DNA of 59,791 nt from CAZWUW01 sp964636895. GTDB taxonomy: Bacteria > Bacillota > Thermincolia > Thermincolales > CAZWUW01. Below are positions 24,766-33,187 of this stretch, piece by piece. The notes below the pieces were generated by a model. That model worked only from the letters and a program-made list of their open reading frames with translations, searched no databases and had not been told where the DNA came from. Positions within the stretch are counted from its first letter, which is position 1, and every line of letters starts with the position of its first letter. Location: contig CAZWUW010000005.1 of the NCBI GenBank assembly GCA_964636895.1, positions 1 through 59,791 on the forward strand. The letters run 5' to 3'. Made by a program: the position numbers and the translations under genes.

Positions 24766-26722
24766 AAGGCTTACCGCCGCCGGTCAGACTTTTGGTTGTG
24801 CCGGAAATTTTGGCAATCACCATAAGAAACACCAGCACACCAACAACTACGCCGAGAACGCCGGTTGCAGAACCCAGCAGATTATATAACTGATTTATTA
24901 TCCCACCAATCAGAAAAGCCAGCCCAAAGATAAGCGGCCACATAATCAGCGCCTCACGTCGCCCGCGCTCCTTAAAAATAATCAAGGTAGAGGCGATGCA
25001 CGGTACAAACAGAGTAATTGTAATTAATCCTACCACCACCTGAATACTGGTTAAATCCATCGAACTGAGGCCTGCCGCGCCAAAATCCCTGCGTACAAAG
25101 CCCATAATAAACACGGTGGCCGCTTCTTTAGGCAAACCCAACCATCCCGCAGTAAAGGGTTTCAGCAGGTTCTGCGCCCCCTGCAAAAGCCCGGTGACCT
25201 GTAAAATGCCGATTAACAGCGCACCGCCGGCAAATAACGGAGTTGCCTCCACCAGGAAGTTATAAGATTTTGTCATAGTTTTCTTTAAAACGTTTTCGAC
25301 GCGCGGCCAGCGTAAAGGCGGCAAATCAATGAGCAGATGGGTTGACTCACCCGGTAATATTTTGTTTAGCAATGTACCGGCCAACGCCAATACTGTAAAA
25401 ATTACTAAACCGTATAAAGCGAAATAAGTAGCGCTGACTTTGGTGAGCAGACCAGCAATAACCGCCATTTGGGCCGAACAAGGGATAGCCAGCCCCAGCA
25501 GAAATACCGCTATCCGCCGTTCCCGCACCGAACCCAGTAACCTGGTAACAATAGTAGCCAGGGTCACGCATCCGAAACCCAGAATCAATGGAATCACTGC
25601 CCTGCCGTTCAGGCCGATGCTTGACATAGCCCGGTCTGCCAGCGTGGCAATGCGCGGCAGGTAACCGGAATCCTCGAAAGCTGAAAGCGCAAGATAAAAA
25701 CCAATTACCAACGGCAGCAATAAACCTAAAATATATGTAACCGTCATCGTTAACACACCAAATTCGCCAATTAAAATTGTCCCCAGGGCAGTTTCTTCAG
25801 GAAAATAAGGATTCACCAATCCACGGATAAACGGCTCGTACTGGCCCTGCATAATGACCTCCTCAGTCAGGCCCACCACATCACCGGCAATAAAAACACC
25901 AATAAATTCATACATGGCAAATAAAAATAAAGCAAGGATGGGAATTCCCGTGACCGGCTGAATCATCCACCGGCCCAATTTGGTGCCAAAACTTGCACCC
26001 TGATTGCTTTCCGTAACCACGTGCCCCACAATATCATTTACCCTGGCCCGGCGCTGCAGATAAATCTCTTCCCGTTCATCGCCAGGTTGTATTCCGTGCC
26101 GCTCCGCAACTATCGGGTCACCCTCCAAAATTAACAGGGCTTCCGCCTGGCTGCCTACCCGGTCATACAGCAAGTGCAGCTTTTTATGCAGTACCGGGTC
26201 AATATGACCATGTCGGGCACTGCTTATTGCCTCCTGCAGTTCCTTGAGCCCCTTTTTTTGCACGGCCACCGTGGGCACTACCGGTACCCCCAGTAAATCA
26301 CTGAAAAGGTCAACATCTATTTTGCGGCCCTGTTTTTCGGCCTCATCCAGCATGTTAAGCGCCACCAGTACCGGTACGCCCGTATCAATAATCTGTTGGG
26401 TCAGAAACAGATCCCGCTCCAGGTGGACAGCATCAACAATATTAATTACCACGTCAGCACCCAGGATAATATCCCGGGCAATTTTCTCTTCGTCATTAAA
26501 TGATGAAATCCCATATACTCCTGGTGTGTCAATAACCACATCCTGACCGTACTTGCCGTAGGATATCTCTAGTGTAGTACCCGGATAGTTGGAAACATCA
26601 ACATATAATCCGGTCAGGGCGTTAAAAAAAACTGATTTACCCACATTTGGGTTGCCGGCCAATACTATTTTTTTAGCATCCGGCGGAATATTAAATTTTA
26701 TGCCTATGTCATGACAGTGCAT
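24755..26722 (-). CDS. feoB: Ferrous iron transporter FeoB
   Basis: A 655-residue Fe(II) transporter. The cytosolic G domain shows GNPNVGKS (G1), the TTLE switch region, DTPGVYG (G3) and NMLD (G4). A helical GDI-like spacer follows, then the membrane domain with two Gate-type repeats. The start is ATG 26722, with GGAGG eight bases upstream; the frame runs on to 26764 without a site. The first residues include MHCHD, a possible metal-contacting motif. It lies 51 bases after feoA and is followed by a zinc-ribbon gene. Expression should be repressed by Fur at the two boxes upstream of feoA. Confidence 0.95.
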   Translation of the reverse strand: MHCHDIGIKFNIPPDAKKIVLAGNPNVGKSVFFNALTGLYVDVSNYPGTTLEISYGKYGQDVVIDTPGVYGISSFNDEEKIARDIILGADVVINIVDAVHLERDLFLTQQIIDTGVPVLVALNMLDEAEKQGRKIDVDLFSDLLGVPVVPTVAVQKKGLKELQEAISSARHGHIDPVLHKKLHLLYDRVGSQAEALLILEGDPIVAERHGIQPGDEREEIYLQRRARVNDIVGHVVTESNQGASFGTKLGRWMIQPVTGIPILALFLFAMYEFIGVFIAGDVVGLTEEVIMQGQYEPFIRGLVNPYFPEETALGTILIGEFGVLTMTVTYILGLLLPLVIGFYLALSAFEDSGYLPRIATLADRAMSSIGLNGRAVIPLILGFGCVTLATIVTRLLGSVRERRIAVFLLGLAIPCSAQMAVIAGLLTKVSATYFALYGLVIFTVLALAGTLLNKILPGESTHLLIDLPPLRWPRVENVLKKTMTKSYNFLVEATPLFAGGALLIGILQVTGLLQGAQNLLKPFTAGWLGLPKEAATVFIMGFVRRDFGAAGLSSMDLTSIQVVVGLITITLFVPCIASTLIIFKERGRREALIMWPLIFGLAFLIGGIINQLYNLLGSATGVLGVVVGVLVFLMVIAKISGTTKSLTGGGKPYAG

Positions 26723-26773
26723 ACGCTCTGCCTCCGTTCCTTTTGAGCTAATAAATACATTCACAAACTGCCG

Positions 26774-26995
26774 CTAACTAACCAGTTCCACTTTTATCCG
26801 GCTGGCCAAACCTCTGCCAACGGCAATCTCCTGGTTGTTTTTGCGCAATACTACCGGACCGGCCGGTAAAATTTCCTCACAACATACAATTTCACCTTCC
26901 GCTATGCCGAACCTAATGGCCTGCGCTCTAACCATACTGTCGGCGATGGATAATATTTTGATAGTCTGCCCGCGACGGCAATTATTAAGAAACAT
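26774..26995 (-). CDS. feoA: Ferrous iron transport protein FeoA
   Basis: A 73-residue SH3-like cytosolic protein, FeoA, required for FeoB function. Family marks are the LLxGxx-type opening (CRRGQTIKI), the AQAIRFGIAEGEIV turn and a VGRGLASRIKVE end. ATG 26995 is preceded by GGAGGAGGG. It opens the feoAB-zinc ribbon operon; the promoter and Fur boxes are at 27017-27101. Confidence 0.93.
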   Translation of the reverse strand: MFLNNCRRGQTIKILSIADSMVRAQAIRFGIAEGEIVCCEEILPAGPVVLRKNNQEIAVGRGLASRIKVELVS

Positions 26996-27016
26996 ATGTA
27001 ATCCCTCCTCCTAGAA

Positions 27017-27065
27017 TGATAATCATTTTCATTCGCTTTGTAATAAAAATTGAGAATGGTTCTCA
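27017..27065 (-). promoter_or_regulatory. Two Fur boxes upstream of feoA
   Basis: Two 7-1-7 inverted repeats of the Fur type: TGATAAT-C-ATTTTCA at 27017-27031 and TGAGAAT-G-GTTCTCA at 27051-27065. The second covers the expected transcription start of the promoter at 27073-27101, and the first lies in the leader. Two operators around the start site imply tight iron repression of feoAB. Confidence 0.85.
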
Positions 27066-27072
27066 TGTTATT

Positions 27073-27101
27073 ATTTTACTCTTTAATCTTTTTCATGTCA
27101 A
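27073..27101 (-). promoter_or_regulatory. Sigma-A promoter of feoAB
   Basis: On the minus strand: -35 TTGACA (27096-27101), 17-bp spacer, -10 TAAAAT (27073-27078). The expected start, about 27066, coincides with the edge of the upstream Fur box. Confidence 0.85.
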
Positions 27102-27119
27102 TACCCTACATGCGGATAA

Positions 27120-27144
27120 CAAAAAAAAATTCCCTGCAGGGAAT
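27120..27144 (-). terminator. Terminator of the spo0E-like gene
   Basis: The palindrome ATTCCCTGCAGGGAAT is followed on the minus strand by nine T. It overlaps the stop codon of the spo0E-like gene. Confidence 0.85.
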
Positions 27145-27311
27145 CAGGTTTTATGCGTAATTGTTTTCATATATTTTACAATCAGCTCATCAAGCCTACA
27201 ACTGGCGCGGTATACTTCCGGATCGGAAAAAGGATTTTTCTTAGCCTGGGCAATGCTAATCATTTTTTCCCGGCTTAATAGAATATGATGTGCCAGTATC
27301 TTTTCCTCCAC
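27144..27311 (-). CDS. Spo0E-like Spo0A-P phosphatase
   Basis: A 55-residue protein too short for default gene calling. GTG 27311 follows a GGGGGGG site six or seven bases upstream, and the frame closes at TGA 27144. The C-terminal half carries the Spo0E-family signature S-x-x-L-D-x-L-I-x-x-Y (SCRLDELIVKY), where the Asp is the catalytic residue for dephosphorylating Spo0A-P. An N-terminal helix (EEKILAHHILLSREKM) completes the expected helical hairpin. It would delay or block entry into sporulation. Upstream sequence carries two Spo0A-type boxes, consistent with autoregulation of the phosphorelay. Confidence 0.85.
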   Translation of the reverse strand: MEEKILAHHILLSREKMISIAQAKKNPFSDPEVYRASCRLDELIVKYMKTITHKT

Positions 27312-27396
27312 AGTGTTCCCCCCCTAGGCAGAGGTTTTGTTTTAGTCGCGCCACCTCTTTTTGGATTTATTAATATATACAGCAAAATGCATATTT

Positions 27397-27440
27397 TTAT
27401 TCGATAAAATAAACCGATGTTCTGACTGCATTTGTCGAAT
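27397..27440. promoter_or_regulatory. Two candidate Spo0A boxes upstream of spo0E-like
   Basis: TTTGTCGAAT at 27431-27440 on the plus strand is an exact Spo0A box, and TTTATCGAATA on the minus strand at about 27398-27408 is a one-mismatch copy. Both lie 85-130 bases upstream of the spo0E-like start and between it and the end of the VWA gene. Spo0A control of a Spo0A-P phosphatase would be a feedback loop; this is inferred from motif and position. Confidence 0.5.
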
Positions 27441-27446
27441 TACCTA

Positions 27447-28850
27447 CTATAAAATCTTACCTGCTACCCACTCTAACTGCGAGAGATTTCGACACTCAAA
27501 AACCTGATGGCAGAATTGACCGTAAATATGCAAAATACTATCCTCCCGCTCCCATTTCTCCGGCGGTTCCGGATTCAGCCAAATGATTTTTTTAACCAGC
27601 CCGCTGATTCTGGCCAAATAATCGGCATGGTCTCGGTGGTAATTGTTACGGGCGTCGCCAAGAATTATCAGCGTGGTTTTTTTGTTTAATATATTTCCGT
27701 GTTTTTCAAAGAAATCAATAAAAGCATCACCATAATTAGAAAAACCGGTTTTTGAAAAAAAGGCCTGATTATACATTTCACAAATGGCCTCAGCAACTTC
27801 ACGGTTACGAAAGTACGCAGTTACTTCATCAACTGTGTCTACAAATACAAAAGACCGCACATGGACAAAGCGGGACTGGATGGAGTAGACTAATTGCAGC
27901 ATAAACTCACTGAAAAGCCGGACCGAGCCGGAAATATCACAAAGCACTACAAGCTCTGGTTTGCTTGGCTTACGGTCCTTAAATGCCGGTTTAACAGGCA
28001 CCCCGCCGGTAGCCATGGATTTACGAATAGTACCTTGTAAATCAATTCTTCCCCTTTTGGCCCGCTTTTCCCGAAAAGATGCCCTGGACGCCAGCCGGTG
28101 CGCAAACTTACTGATTTTTTTCCGCATTTCAGCCACCTGAGGTTTGGCTAGCTGATAAAAAGCCAGTTGGTTAAGATTTTCCCTGGTCAGCAAAATACCT
28201 AACGCCCGCTCTCCAAAGGTGGCCAGTAAAGACTTTTCCACTTCCCGTTGCAGCCGTTCTTCCATATCAGCTAACCGGGACTGCCATTTCAGCCATGTTT
28301 CCTCGTCAACCTGGTCAAACATAAGTTCCAAGCGGTTGACCCCCATGTGCCATTCCAGAAAAATCTTCACCTGTTTTATAGTCTCCGTCATATCCAGGTG
28401 TTTTTCTTCCAACGGACCAAGCCTGGCTACAGCCTCACTGACCGCCTGAGCCATCATTTCCGGATTACCCAGTTTAATAATTTGCACCAGCCGGTCACCG
28501 GTAGGTATACCAGCTCGCATGTTACTCTGCCCCAACCCGGTGGATTTATCACCATTGCCCGGCATATTGTCACCGCAACAAGCCGGCTTTGCTTCCTGCA
28601 AATCTGCTTGTCCCGTTACTGTTAGCTTGTGACCGTAATAATCAGGGGCAAAAAAATATTCGAAAAGCTTTGCAAAAACCCTGTAATCTGCCTGGTCTTT
28701 TACCAGCGTGGCCAACAAGGTATGATAAAAAGTGTCCCGGTCCATGTTTAAACACTGCAGGCCCCGTAAACAGTCCAGCACTTCGGAGATTGATGTTTTT
28801 ACCCCGGCTTGCCGGAGCAAGCGGGCAAATTCAAGAATTTTTTCTTCCAT
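27447..28850 (-). CDS. VWA-domain protein, CoxE family
   Basis: A 467-residue protein of the CoxE-like VWA family. The N-terminal 250 residues are helical. The C-terminal von Willebrand A domain begins at about residue 300 with the MIDAS motif DISGS. Later it has FVFVDTVDEVT and an LGDARNN segment, the remaining MIDAS acidic site. CoxE/MoxR pairs act as chaperones that insert metals or mature large enzymes (as in CO dehydrogenase of the aerobic type), but here no cox genes are near, so the client is unknown. It lies six bases downstream of moxR. Confidence 0.87.
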   Translation of the reverse strand: MEEKILEFARLLRQAGVKTSISEVLDCLRGLQCLNMDRDTFYHTLLATLVKDQADYRVFAKLFEYFFAPDYYGHKLTVTGQADLQEAKPACCGDNMPGNGDKSTGLGQSNMRAGIPTGDRLVQIIKLGNPEMMAQAVSEAVARLGPLEEKHLDMTETIKQVKIFLEWHMGVNRLELMFDQVDEETWLKWQSRLADMEERLQREVEKSLLATFGERALGILLTRENLNQLAFYQLAKPQVAEMRKKISKFAHRLASRASFREKRAKRGRIDLQGTIRKSMATGGVPVKPAFKDRKPSKPELVVLCDISGSVRLFSEFMLQLVYSIQSRFVHVRSFVFVDTVDEVTAYFRNREVAEAICEMYNQAFFSKTGFSNYGDAFIDFFEKHGNILNKKTTLIILGDARNNYHRDHADYLARISGLVKKIIWLNPEPPEKWEREDSILHIYGQFCHQVFECRNLSQLEWVAGKIL

Positions 28851-28856
28851 CTGCTG

Positions 28857-29723
28857 TCACTCCGGTAATAAGCCAGAAATTTTTGGGATGGCTTTTTCAA
28901 TATCCTGCCGGTATTTCAATAATATATTCAGGGTATCTGCCACCACTTTTTCATCCAGACCAGCTGACCCCAACAGAACCAAAGTACGCGCCCAATCCAG
29001 AGTTTCAGATATACTGGGGGACTTTTTTAAATTCAACTTGCGCAGGGATTGTACAAACTGAACAATTTTACCTGCTAAACGTGCACTGATATCCGGTACC
29101 CGCAGCCGAACAATAGCAATTTCCCGCTCCAACGAGGGATAATCTATATACAGGTGAATACAGCGGCGTTTTAAAGCATCACCAAAATCACGGTAATTGT
29201 TACTGGTGAGAACCACAAAAGGGATGGAACAGGCTTTTACCGTACCCAGTTCGGGAATGGATACCTGGTAATCGGAGAGCGCTTCCAGTAGAAAGCTTTC
29301 AAACTCCTCATCGCTTTTATCCAGTTCATCAACCAGCAACACTACTGTTTCCGGTGCTTTGAGCGCTTTCAGCAGTGGGCGGGCCAGATAAAATTCTTCA
29401 GAAAAAATGCCGACCTTGGTTTCCTCCCAGTTCTTTGCAGTCAGGTGATTGGCCTGGATGCGCAATAACTGTTTCTGGTAATTCCACTCAAATAGTGCTT
29501 TAGACTCGTCCAGGCCTTCGTAACATTGCAGACGAATTATTTGTGTATGCAATGCTCCGGCCACTGCTTTGGCTAACTGAGTTTTTCCGACCCCCGCCGG
29601 TCCTTCTACAAGCAGCGGTTTTTGCAGCCTGGCCGCCAGAAAGACAGCCGTTGCAACCTTGTCATTGACCAGATAATCCTGTTTGGTTAGTTGATTTTTT
29701 ACTTCATTTATTGAATTAAACAT
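28857..29723 (-). CDS. MoxR-family AAA+ ATPase
   Basis: A 288-residue AAA+ ATPase with Walker A GPAGVGKTQ at about residues 38-46, Walker B LLVDELDK, sensor 1 TSNN, and a C-terminal lid. This is a MoxR ATPase (CoxD-like), the motor partner of the VWA protein encoded six bases downstream. Start set at ATG 29723 because GAGGTG lies at a good distance; the GTG six bases upstream would overlap the site. A GC-rich hairpin at about 29765-29806 precedes it, possibly a terminator of upstream transcription. Confidence 0.9.
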   Translation of the reverse strand: MFNSINEVKNQLTKQDYLVNDKVATAVFLAARLQKPLLVEGPAGVGKTQLAKAVAGALHTQIIRLQCYEGLDESKALFEWNYQKQLLRIQANHLTAKNWEETKVGIFSEEFYLARPLLKALKAPETVVLLVDELDKSDEEFESFLLEALSDYQVSIPELGTVKACSIPFVVLTSNNYRDFGDALKRRCIHLYIDYPSLEREIAIVRLRVPDISARLAGKIVQFVQSLRKLNLKKSPSISETLDWARTLVLLGSAGLDEKVVADTLNILLKYRQDIEKAIPKISGLLPE

Positions 29724-29843
29724 ACCCACACCTCATTATTTGCCTTAACAATTCCGACGCACATTAAAAAGGCGCGCTGGCACGAAGCACCGGCGTTAGC
29801 CTTTTTTAAGGCAGGATATAATTATACTTTCCTACCTGCTAAA

Positions 29844-29870
29844 AACCACTAAACCAAAAGTTTAGTGGTT
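29844..29870 (-). terminator. Terminator of the 98-residue gene
   Basis: A 10-bp stem AACCACTAAA / TTTAGTGGTT with a seven-base loop is followed on the minus strand by TTTAG. It lies just after the stop of the gene at 29879-30175. Confidence 0.75.
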
Positions 29871-29878
29871 AATACAAA

Positions 29879-30175
29879 CTAAGATAACTTCCCAGGATCA
29901 AACACAGCCGTATAATGATCCCAATTGCATTCCCCGTCATTGTCCAGCCAGTGCTTAAAATACTCTAGCTTTTCCCTGCAGGGCCGGTACTCCTCGAAAA
30001 TTAAACCCACATCGTGAAAACTGACAAGATTATATAATATTTCTGTTGCTAATTGATCATCCGGTTCGCCCTGGGTGGCTATATAGTCATACGCCCAGTC
30101 GGAGACCTGCTCTTGGGTGAGCTCCCCGACCAGATACTGGTCGAGCACCATGCGCAAGGTATCTCTGGTGATCAT
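29879..30175 (-). CDS. Hypothetical 98-residue acidic protein
   Basis: I do not recognise this protein. It is acidic and mostly helical, with a leading M-I-T-R-D-T-L helix, an ELTQEQVSDWAYDYI helix, and later Trp-rich segments (HWLDNDGECNWDHY). The pattern resembles small stand-alone immunity- or adaptor-type proteins but nothing firm. It has a clean GGAGGTG site and its own terminator, so it is a real single-gene unit between guaB and moxR. Confidence 0.7.
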   Translation of the reverse strand: MITRDTLRMVLDQYLVGELTQEQVSDWAYDYIATQGEPDDQLATEILYNLVSFHDVGLIFEEYRPCREKLEYFKHWLDNDGECNWDHYTAVFDPGKLS

Positions 30176-30229
30176 ACTAACACCTCCGTTTTTACGCCAT
30201 GATAATTATTACAACAGCCTCATTGCCTG

Positions 30230-31684
30230 TTAAACGCTGTAATTCGGCGCCTCTTTGGTAATTGTGACATCGTGAGGATGACTTTCCTTAAGCCCGGCAT
30301 TAGTAATTCGCATAAATTGTCTCCGGGTCTTCAACTCCATGATATTTTTGGTGCCGCAATAACCCATCCCGGCTCTTAATCCGCCCACCATTTGATATAC
30401 AGTTTCAGCAAGCGGTCCTTTATAAGGAACCCGACCCTCGATACCTTCCGGCACCAGTTTTTTCTCATCCTCCTGAAAATACCGGTCTTTACTGCCTTCC
30501 TTCATCGCCCCCAAAGAACCCATGCCGCGATAAACTTTAAAGCTTCTGCCCTGATATATCTCAATTTCGCCGGGACTTTCCTCAGTGCCGGCAAACAGGC
30601 TGCCAATCATTACCACATCCGCCCCTGCGGCTATAGCTTTGGTAATATCACCCGAATATTTAATCCCTCCGTCACCAATTATCGGAATGCCATAAGCTGC
30701 CGCAGCTTCGGCGCAGTCCGCGATAGCCGTAATCTGTGGCACGCCAATACCGGCCACAACCCTGGTCGTACAGATAGACCCTGGACCGATACCGACTTTT
30801 ATACTGTCTGCGCCTGCTTCTATTAAATCCCTGGTAGCTTCGGCAGTGGCCACATTGCCGGCAATGATATCGACTTCGGAATATTTGGCTTTAATCATTT
30901 TGACAGCTTCCAGCACGCCCTTGGAATGACCGTGGGCAGTATCCACACATATAGCGTCTACCCGTGCCTGAATCAGTGCATCCACCCGTTCCATCATATC
31001 CCCGGTAATACCGACAGCAGCGGCTACCACCAACCGGCCTTTAGAGTCTTTAGCCGAATTCGGGTACATTTTGGCTTTTTTGATGTCTTTTATGGTGACC
31101 AAGCCCTTCAAATTAAAACTGCTGTCTACAATTGGCAGTTTTTCTACCTTATGCTGACTAAGAATGTCCTTGGCCTCCTGTAAAGTTGTACCAACCGGCG
31201 CCGTAATCAAATTATCCCTGGTCATTACTTCTTTAATCGGACGGCCATATTCTGTCTCAAAACGCAAGTCGCGATTGGTAAGAATGCCTACCAGTTTACC
31301 GTTAACAGTTATAGGAACACCGGATATCCGATACCGTTCCATAATTTCCAGGGCTTCACTGACCAGATTATCAGGTGACAGCGAAATCGGATCGGTGATT
31401 ACACCGTGCTCAGATCTTTTGACGCGGTCAACTTCCAGCGCCTGTTTTTCGATAGACATATTTTTATGTACAACCCCGATGCCGCCTTCTCTGGCAATGG
31501 CAATAGCCAGCCGGGATTCGGTGACAGTATCCATGCCGGCGCTCATCAACGGTATGTTTAATTTAATTTTTTTGGTTAAATATGTAGTGGTATCAATGTC
31601 TCTGGGCAAAACCTCGGACTTGGCCGGGATTAGTAAAACATCATCAAAAGTAAGTCCTTCTTTGAGAATTCCCTGGTTCTCCAT
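30230..31684 (-). CDS. guaB: IMP dehydrogenase
   Basis: A 484-residue IMPDH, which oxidises IMP to XMP in the committed step of GMP synthesis using NAD+. The catalytic barrel opens with GLTFDDVLLIPA. Tandem CBS domains interrupt it at about residues 92-210 (ITDPISLSPDN, VMTRDNLITAP). The catalytic cysteine lies in GPGSICTTR, and the flap region carries the conserved Arg. The start is ATG 31684, selected by AAAGGAG eight bases upstream. It has an extended -10 promoter at about 31725-31733. A single gene; regulation by a guanine-responsive element is not evident. Confidence 0.96.
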   Translation of the reverse strand: MENQGILKEGLTFDDVLLIPAKSEVLPRDIDTTTYLTKKIKLNIPLMSAGMDTVTESRLAIAIAREGGIGVVHKNMSIEKQALEVDRVKRSEHGVITDPISLSPDNLVSEALEIMERYRISGVPITVNGKLVGILTNRDLRFETEYGRPIKEVMTRDNLITAPVGTTLQEAKDILSQHKVEKLPIVDSSFNLKGLVTIKDIKKAKMYPNSAKDSKGRLVVAAAVGITGDMMERVDALIQARVDAICVDTAHGHSKGVLEAVKMIKAKYSEVDIIAGNVATAEATRDLIEAGADSIKVGIGPGSICTTRVVAGIGVPQITAIADCAEAAAAYGIPIIGDGGIKYSGDITKAIAAGADVVMIGSLFAGTEESPGEIEIYQGRSFKVYRGMGSLGAMKEGSKDRYFQEDEKKLVPEGIEGRVPYKGPLAETVYQMVGGLRAGMGYCGTKNIMELKTRRQFMRITNAGLKESHPHDVTITKEAPNYSV

Positions 31685-31724
31685 TTTTGCTGCTCCTTTC
31701 ATTTGTTTCATTTATATTCTTATA

Positions 31725-31733
31725 ATTATAGCA
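31725..31733 (-). promoter_or_regulatory. Extended -10 promoter of guaB
   Basis: TGCTATAAT on the minus strand is a perfect extended -10, placed about 40 bases upstream of the guaB start. The -35 region at 17 bp spacing (TAGTTA) is poor, which an extended -10 can offset. Confidence 0.55.
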
Positions 31734-31770
31734 CAGCATATTTAAATTAACTATGTAAAAAATATAATTT

Positions 31771-32160
31771 TTATTTAAAATAAAAATATATCTGACCATT
31801 GTCAATCCATTTGCGTAGTTTTTTCTTTAAAAATTCCCTGATTACTAAACGGGTTGGCGACAATAATACAAATAAACCGGCTATATCAGTGATTAATCCC
31901 GGCGCAAGGAGCAGTAAGCCGCCGGCCAGCACAAGCAATCCTTCAATCACTTCATTGCCGGGAATACGGCCTGCGGCCAATTCAACACGCACCCGCTGAA
32001 TAATCTGGAAGCCCTGAGTACGGGCCATGAAAGCACCGGCAATACCGGTACCAAAAATCAGGGCCAAGGTTGCCCATAATCCAATGAATTGACCCAACTG
32101 TATATAAATAATTACCTCTGTTACCGGAACGAGAATAAATAGAAGTAAAAGTTTACTCAA
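31771..32160 (-). CDS. FxsA family membrane protein
   Basis: A 129-residue protein with three or four membrane helices and the FxsA signature: an N-terminal F-I-L-V-P-V-T-E-V helix, AR.QG segment, and a central GLLLLAPGLITDI loop. FxsA (YtzA) overproduction relieves phage T7 exclusion in E. coli, and its normal role is unknown. The start codon is TTG 32160 with GGGGGAG upstream. The last residues are Lys- and aromatic-rich. Confidence 0.88.
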   Translation of the reverse strand: MSKLLLLFILVPVTEVIIYIQLGQFIGLWATLALIFGTGIAGAFMARTQGFQIIQRVRVELAAGRIPGNEVIEGLLVLAGGLLLLAPGLITDIAGLFVLLSPTRLVIREFLKKKLRKWIDNGQIYFYFK

Positions 32161-32323
32161 AACACATCTCCCCCTTTGCTCCTAGATTCGATATTGTTAT
32201 CAGGATTCCTTTTAAAACAGCAAGGTTCTTTGTTAATTTTCACAGTATTCCCGTGATTATACCAAAAAACTGTTATATTAGCACCCATAATGGAGACAAT
32301 ACCAAAAAAGGGGGGGAAAAACT

Positions 32324-32533
32324 ATGGCCGACACAAAAAAACGGCAACAAAAAAATGAGCGCACGCCTAATATCAGTGTCCACTATTATACAGACCCCAT
32401 TTATGGCAGTGGCTCAATTTACGGATTTGAAGAATACGCAGAAGATAGCAACACCGATAAATGCAAGCAGGATAAGGGAGATGCCCTGGATGAACCGTTG
32501 GAAAGCTGGGGCTGGGTTAATAATGTGGATTAA
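32324..32533 (+). CDS. Hypothetical 69-residue protein
   Basis: A small hydrophilic protein not recognised. It has a Lys/Gln-rich start (KKRQQKN), a Tyr- and Gly-rich middle (YYTDPIYGSGSIYG) and a Trp-containing end. The ribosome site is a strong GGGGGGG seven bases before ATG. It converges on the HTH gene with a shared terminator. Confidence 0.6.
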   Translation: MADTKKRQQKNERTPNISVHYYTDPIYGSGSIYGFEEYAEDSNTDKCKQDKGDALDEPLESWGWVNNVD

Positions 32534-32550
32534 GACGTGTGTCTTAATCC
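32529..32550. terminator. Bidirectional terminator
   Basis: A 9-bp stem GATTAAGAC / GTCTTAATC with a GTGT loop covers the stop codons of the two convergent small genes. Confidence 0.7.
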
Positions 32551-32768
32551 TGGCCCACTGTCGAACCTAACCCCTTCCTTTCAAAATGATCCCGCAAATA
32601 GTAAATGGTTTTTTCCGTAACGCCAAAATCGTTGGCAATTTCCATATCCGACTTTTGATTTTTCAGACCTTCGATAAAGCGGTCAAAATCGATGCCTACC
32701 TCATCTGTCATCTCCTTCAAACTTGGGCCGGCAGACCATGGCACCCGGCTGCGCAAAAATTCTTCCAC
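32544..32768 (-). CDS. Small helix-turn-helix protein
   Basis: A 74-residue protein with a likely HTH: a K-S-D-M-E-I-A helix, a short DFGV turn and a recognition helix TEKTIYYLRDHF at about residues 40-63. A GTG start with AGGAGGG upstream. It has no effector domain, so it would be a small DNA-binding regulator or a partner of one. Target unknown. Confidence 0.65.
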   Translation of the reverse strand: MEEFLRSRVPWSAGPSLKEMTDEVGIDFDRFIEGLKNQKSDMEIANDFGVTEKTIYYLRDHFERKGLGSTVGQD

Positions 32769-32845
32769 TATAGTTTTCCCTCCTGTACTGTTTTTCTTAT
32801 TTTAACCAAACAGCAGGGAAAATAACCATTACCAAAATCCACCTG

Positions 32846-32874
32846 ATGACAAGCCTGTCCTTATCAAGTATAAT
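32846..32874 (+). promoter_or_regulatory. Sigma-A promoter of the c-di-AMP riboswitch / CAP gene
   Basis: -35 ATGACA (32846-32851), 17-bp spacer, -10 TATAAT (32869-32874). The expected start is near 32881, giving a leader of about 300 nt that contains the riboswitch. Confidence 0.7.
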
Positions 32875-33009
32875 AGCCCTTAGCTTCTTACAAAATAAAC
32901 GCGCATTTCTGCTGCACCGCATAAGAAATGGTAAGATTTACTTGCAGGTATAAGTAGAGAAATGTCGTAATTTACGTAATAAGACAAGTTTATATTAAGT
33001 TTCAGTCAC

Positions 33010-33135
33010 CTGTATATCGCTTAATTCATTTGAAACGGGGGAACCAAGTTCCTGGGGTGAAGCCATCTAATGGCCGGGCTATTCTTCATGTCCGAACCCG
33101 TCAGCTAACCTCGTAAGCGTTCTGAAGGGAGGTGT
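33010..33135 (+). promoter_or_regulatory. c-di-AMP riboswitch (ydaO/yuaA class)
   Basis: The leader contains the conserved blocks of the ydaO-yuaA class in order: ATCGCTTAATTC, then GGGGGAACCAAG, then CCTGGGGTGAA, and later TCCGAACCCGTCAGCTAACC with CGTAAGCG and a closing GAAGGGAGG. These are the ligand-binding and pseudoknot segments. It sits between a good promoter and a secreted CAP-domain protein. In this class c-di-AMP turns expression off; I did not find an unambiguous terminator stem after it, so the mode is uncertain. Confidence 0.88.
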
Positions 33136-33187
33136 TTTTTGCTTTCGTGCCGCAGTTAATAAATATATGTCGAAAGGAGCACCAAAA

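Noticed and set aside
29765..29806. GC-rich hairpin flanked by A and T runs before moxR
   Set aside because: Pairing is interrupted and it lies very near the better terminator at 29844-29870, so I did not list it separately; it may be a second terminator.
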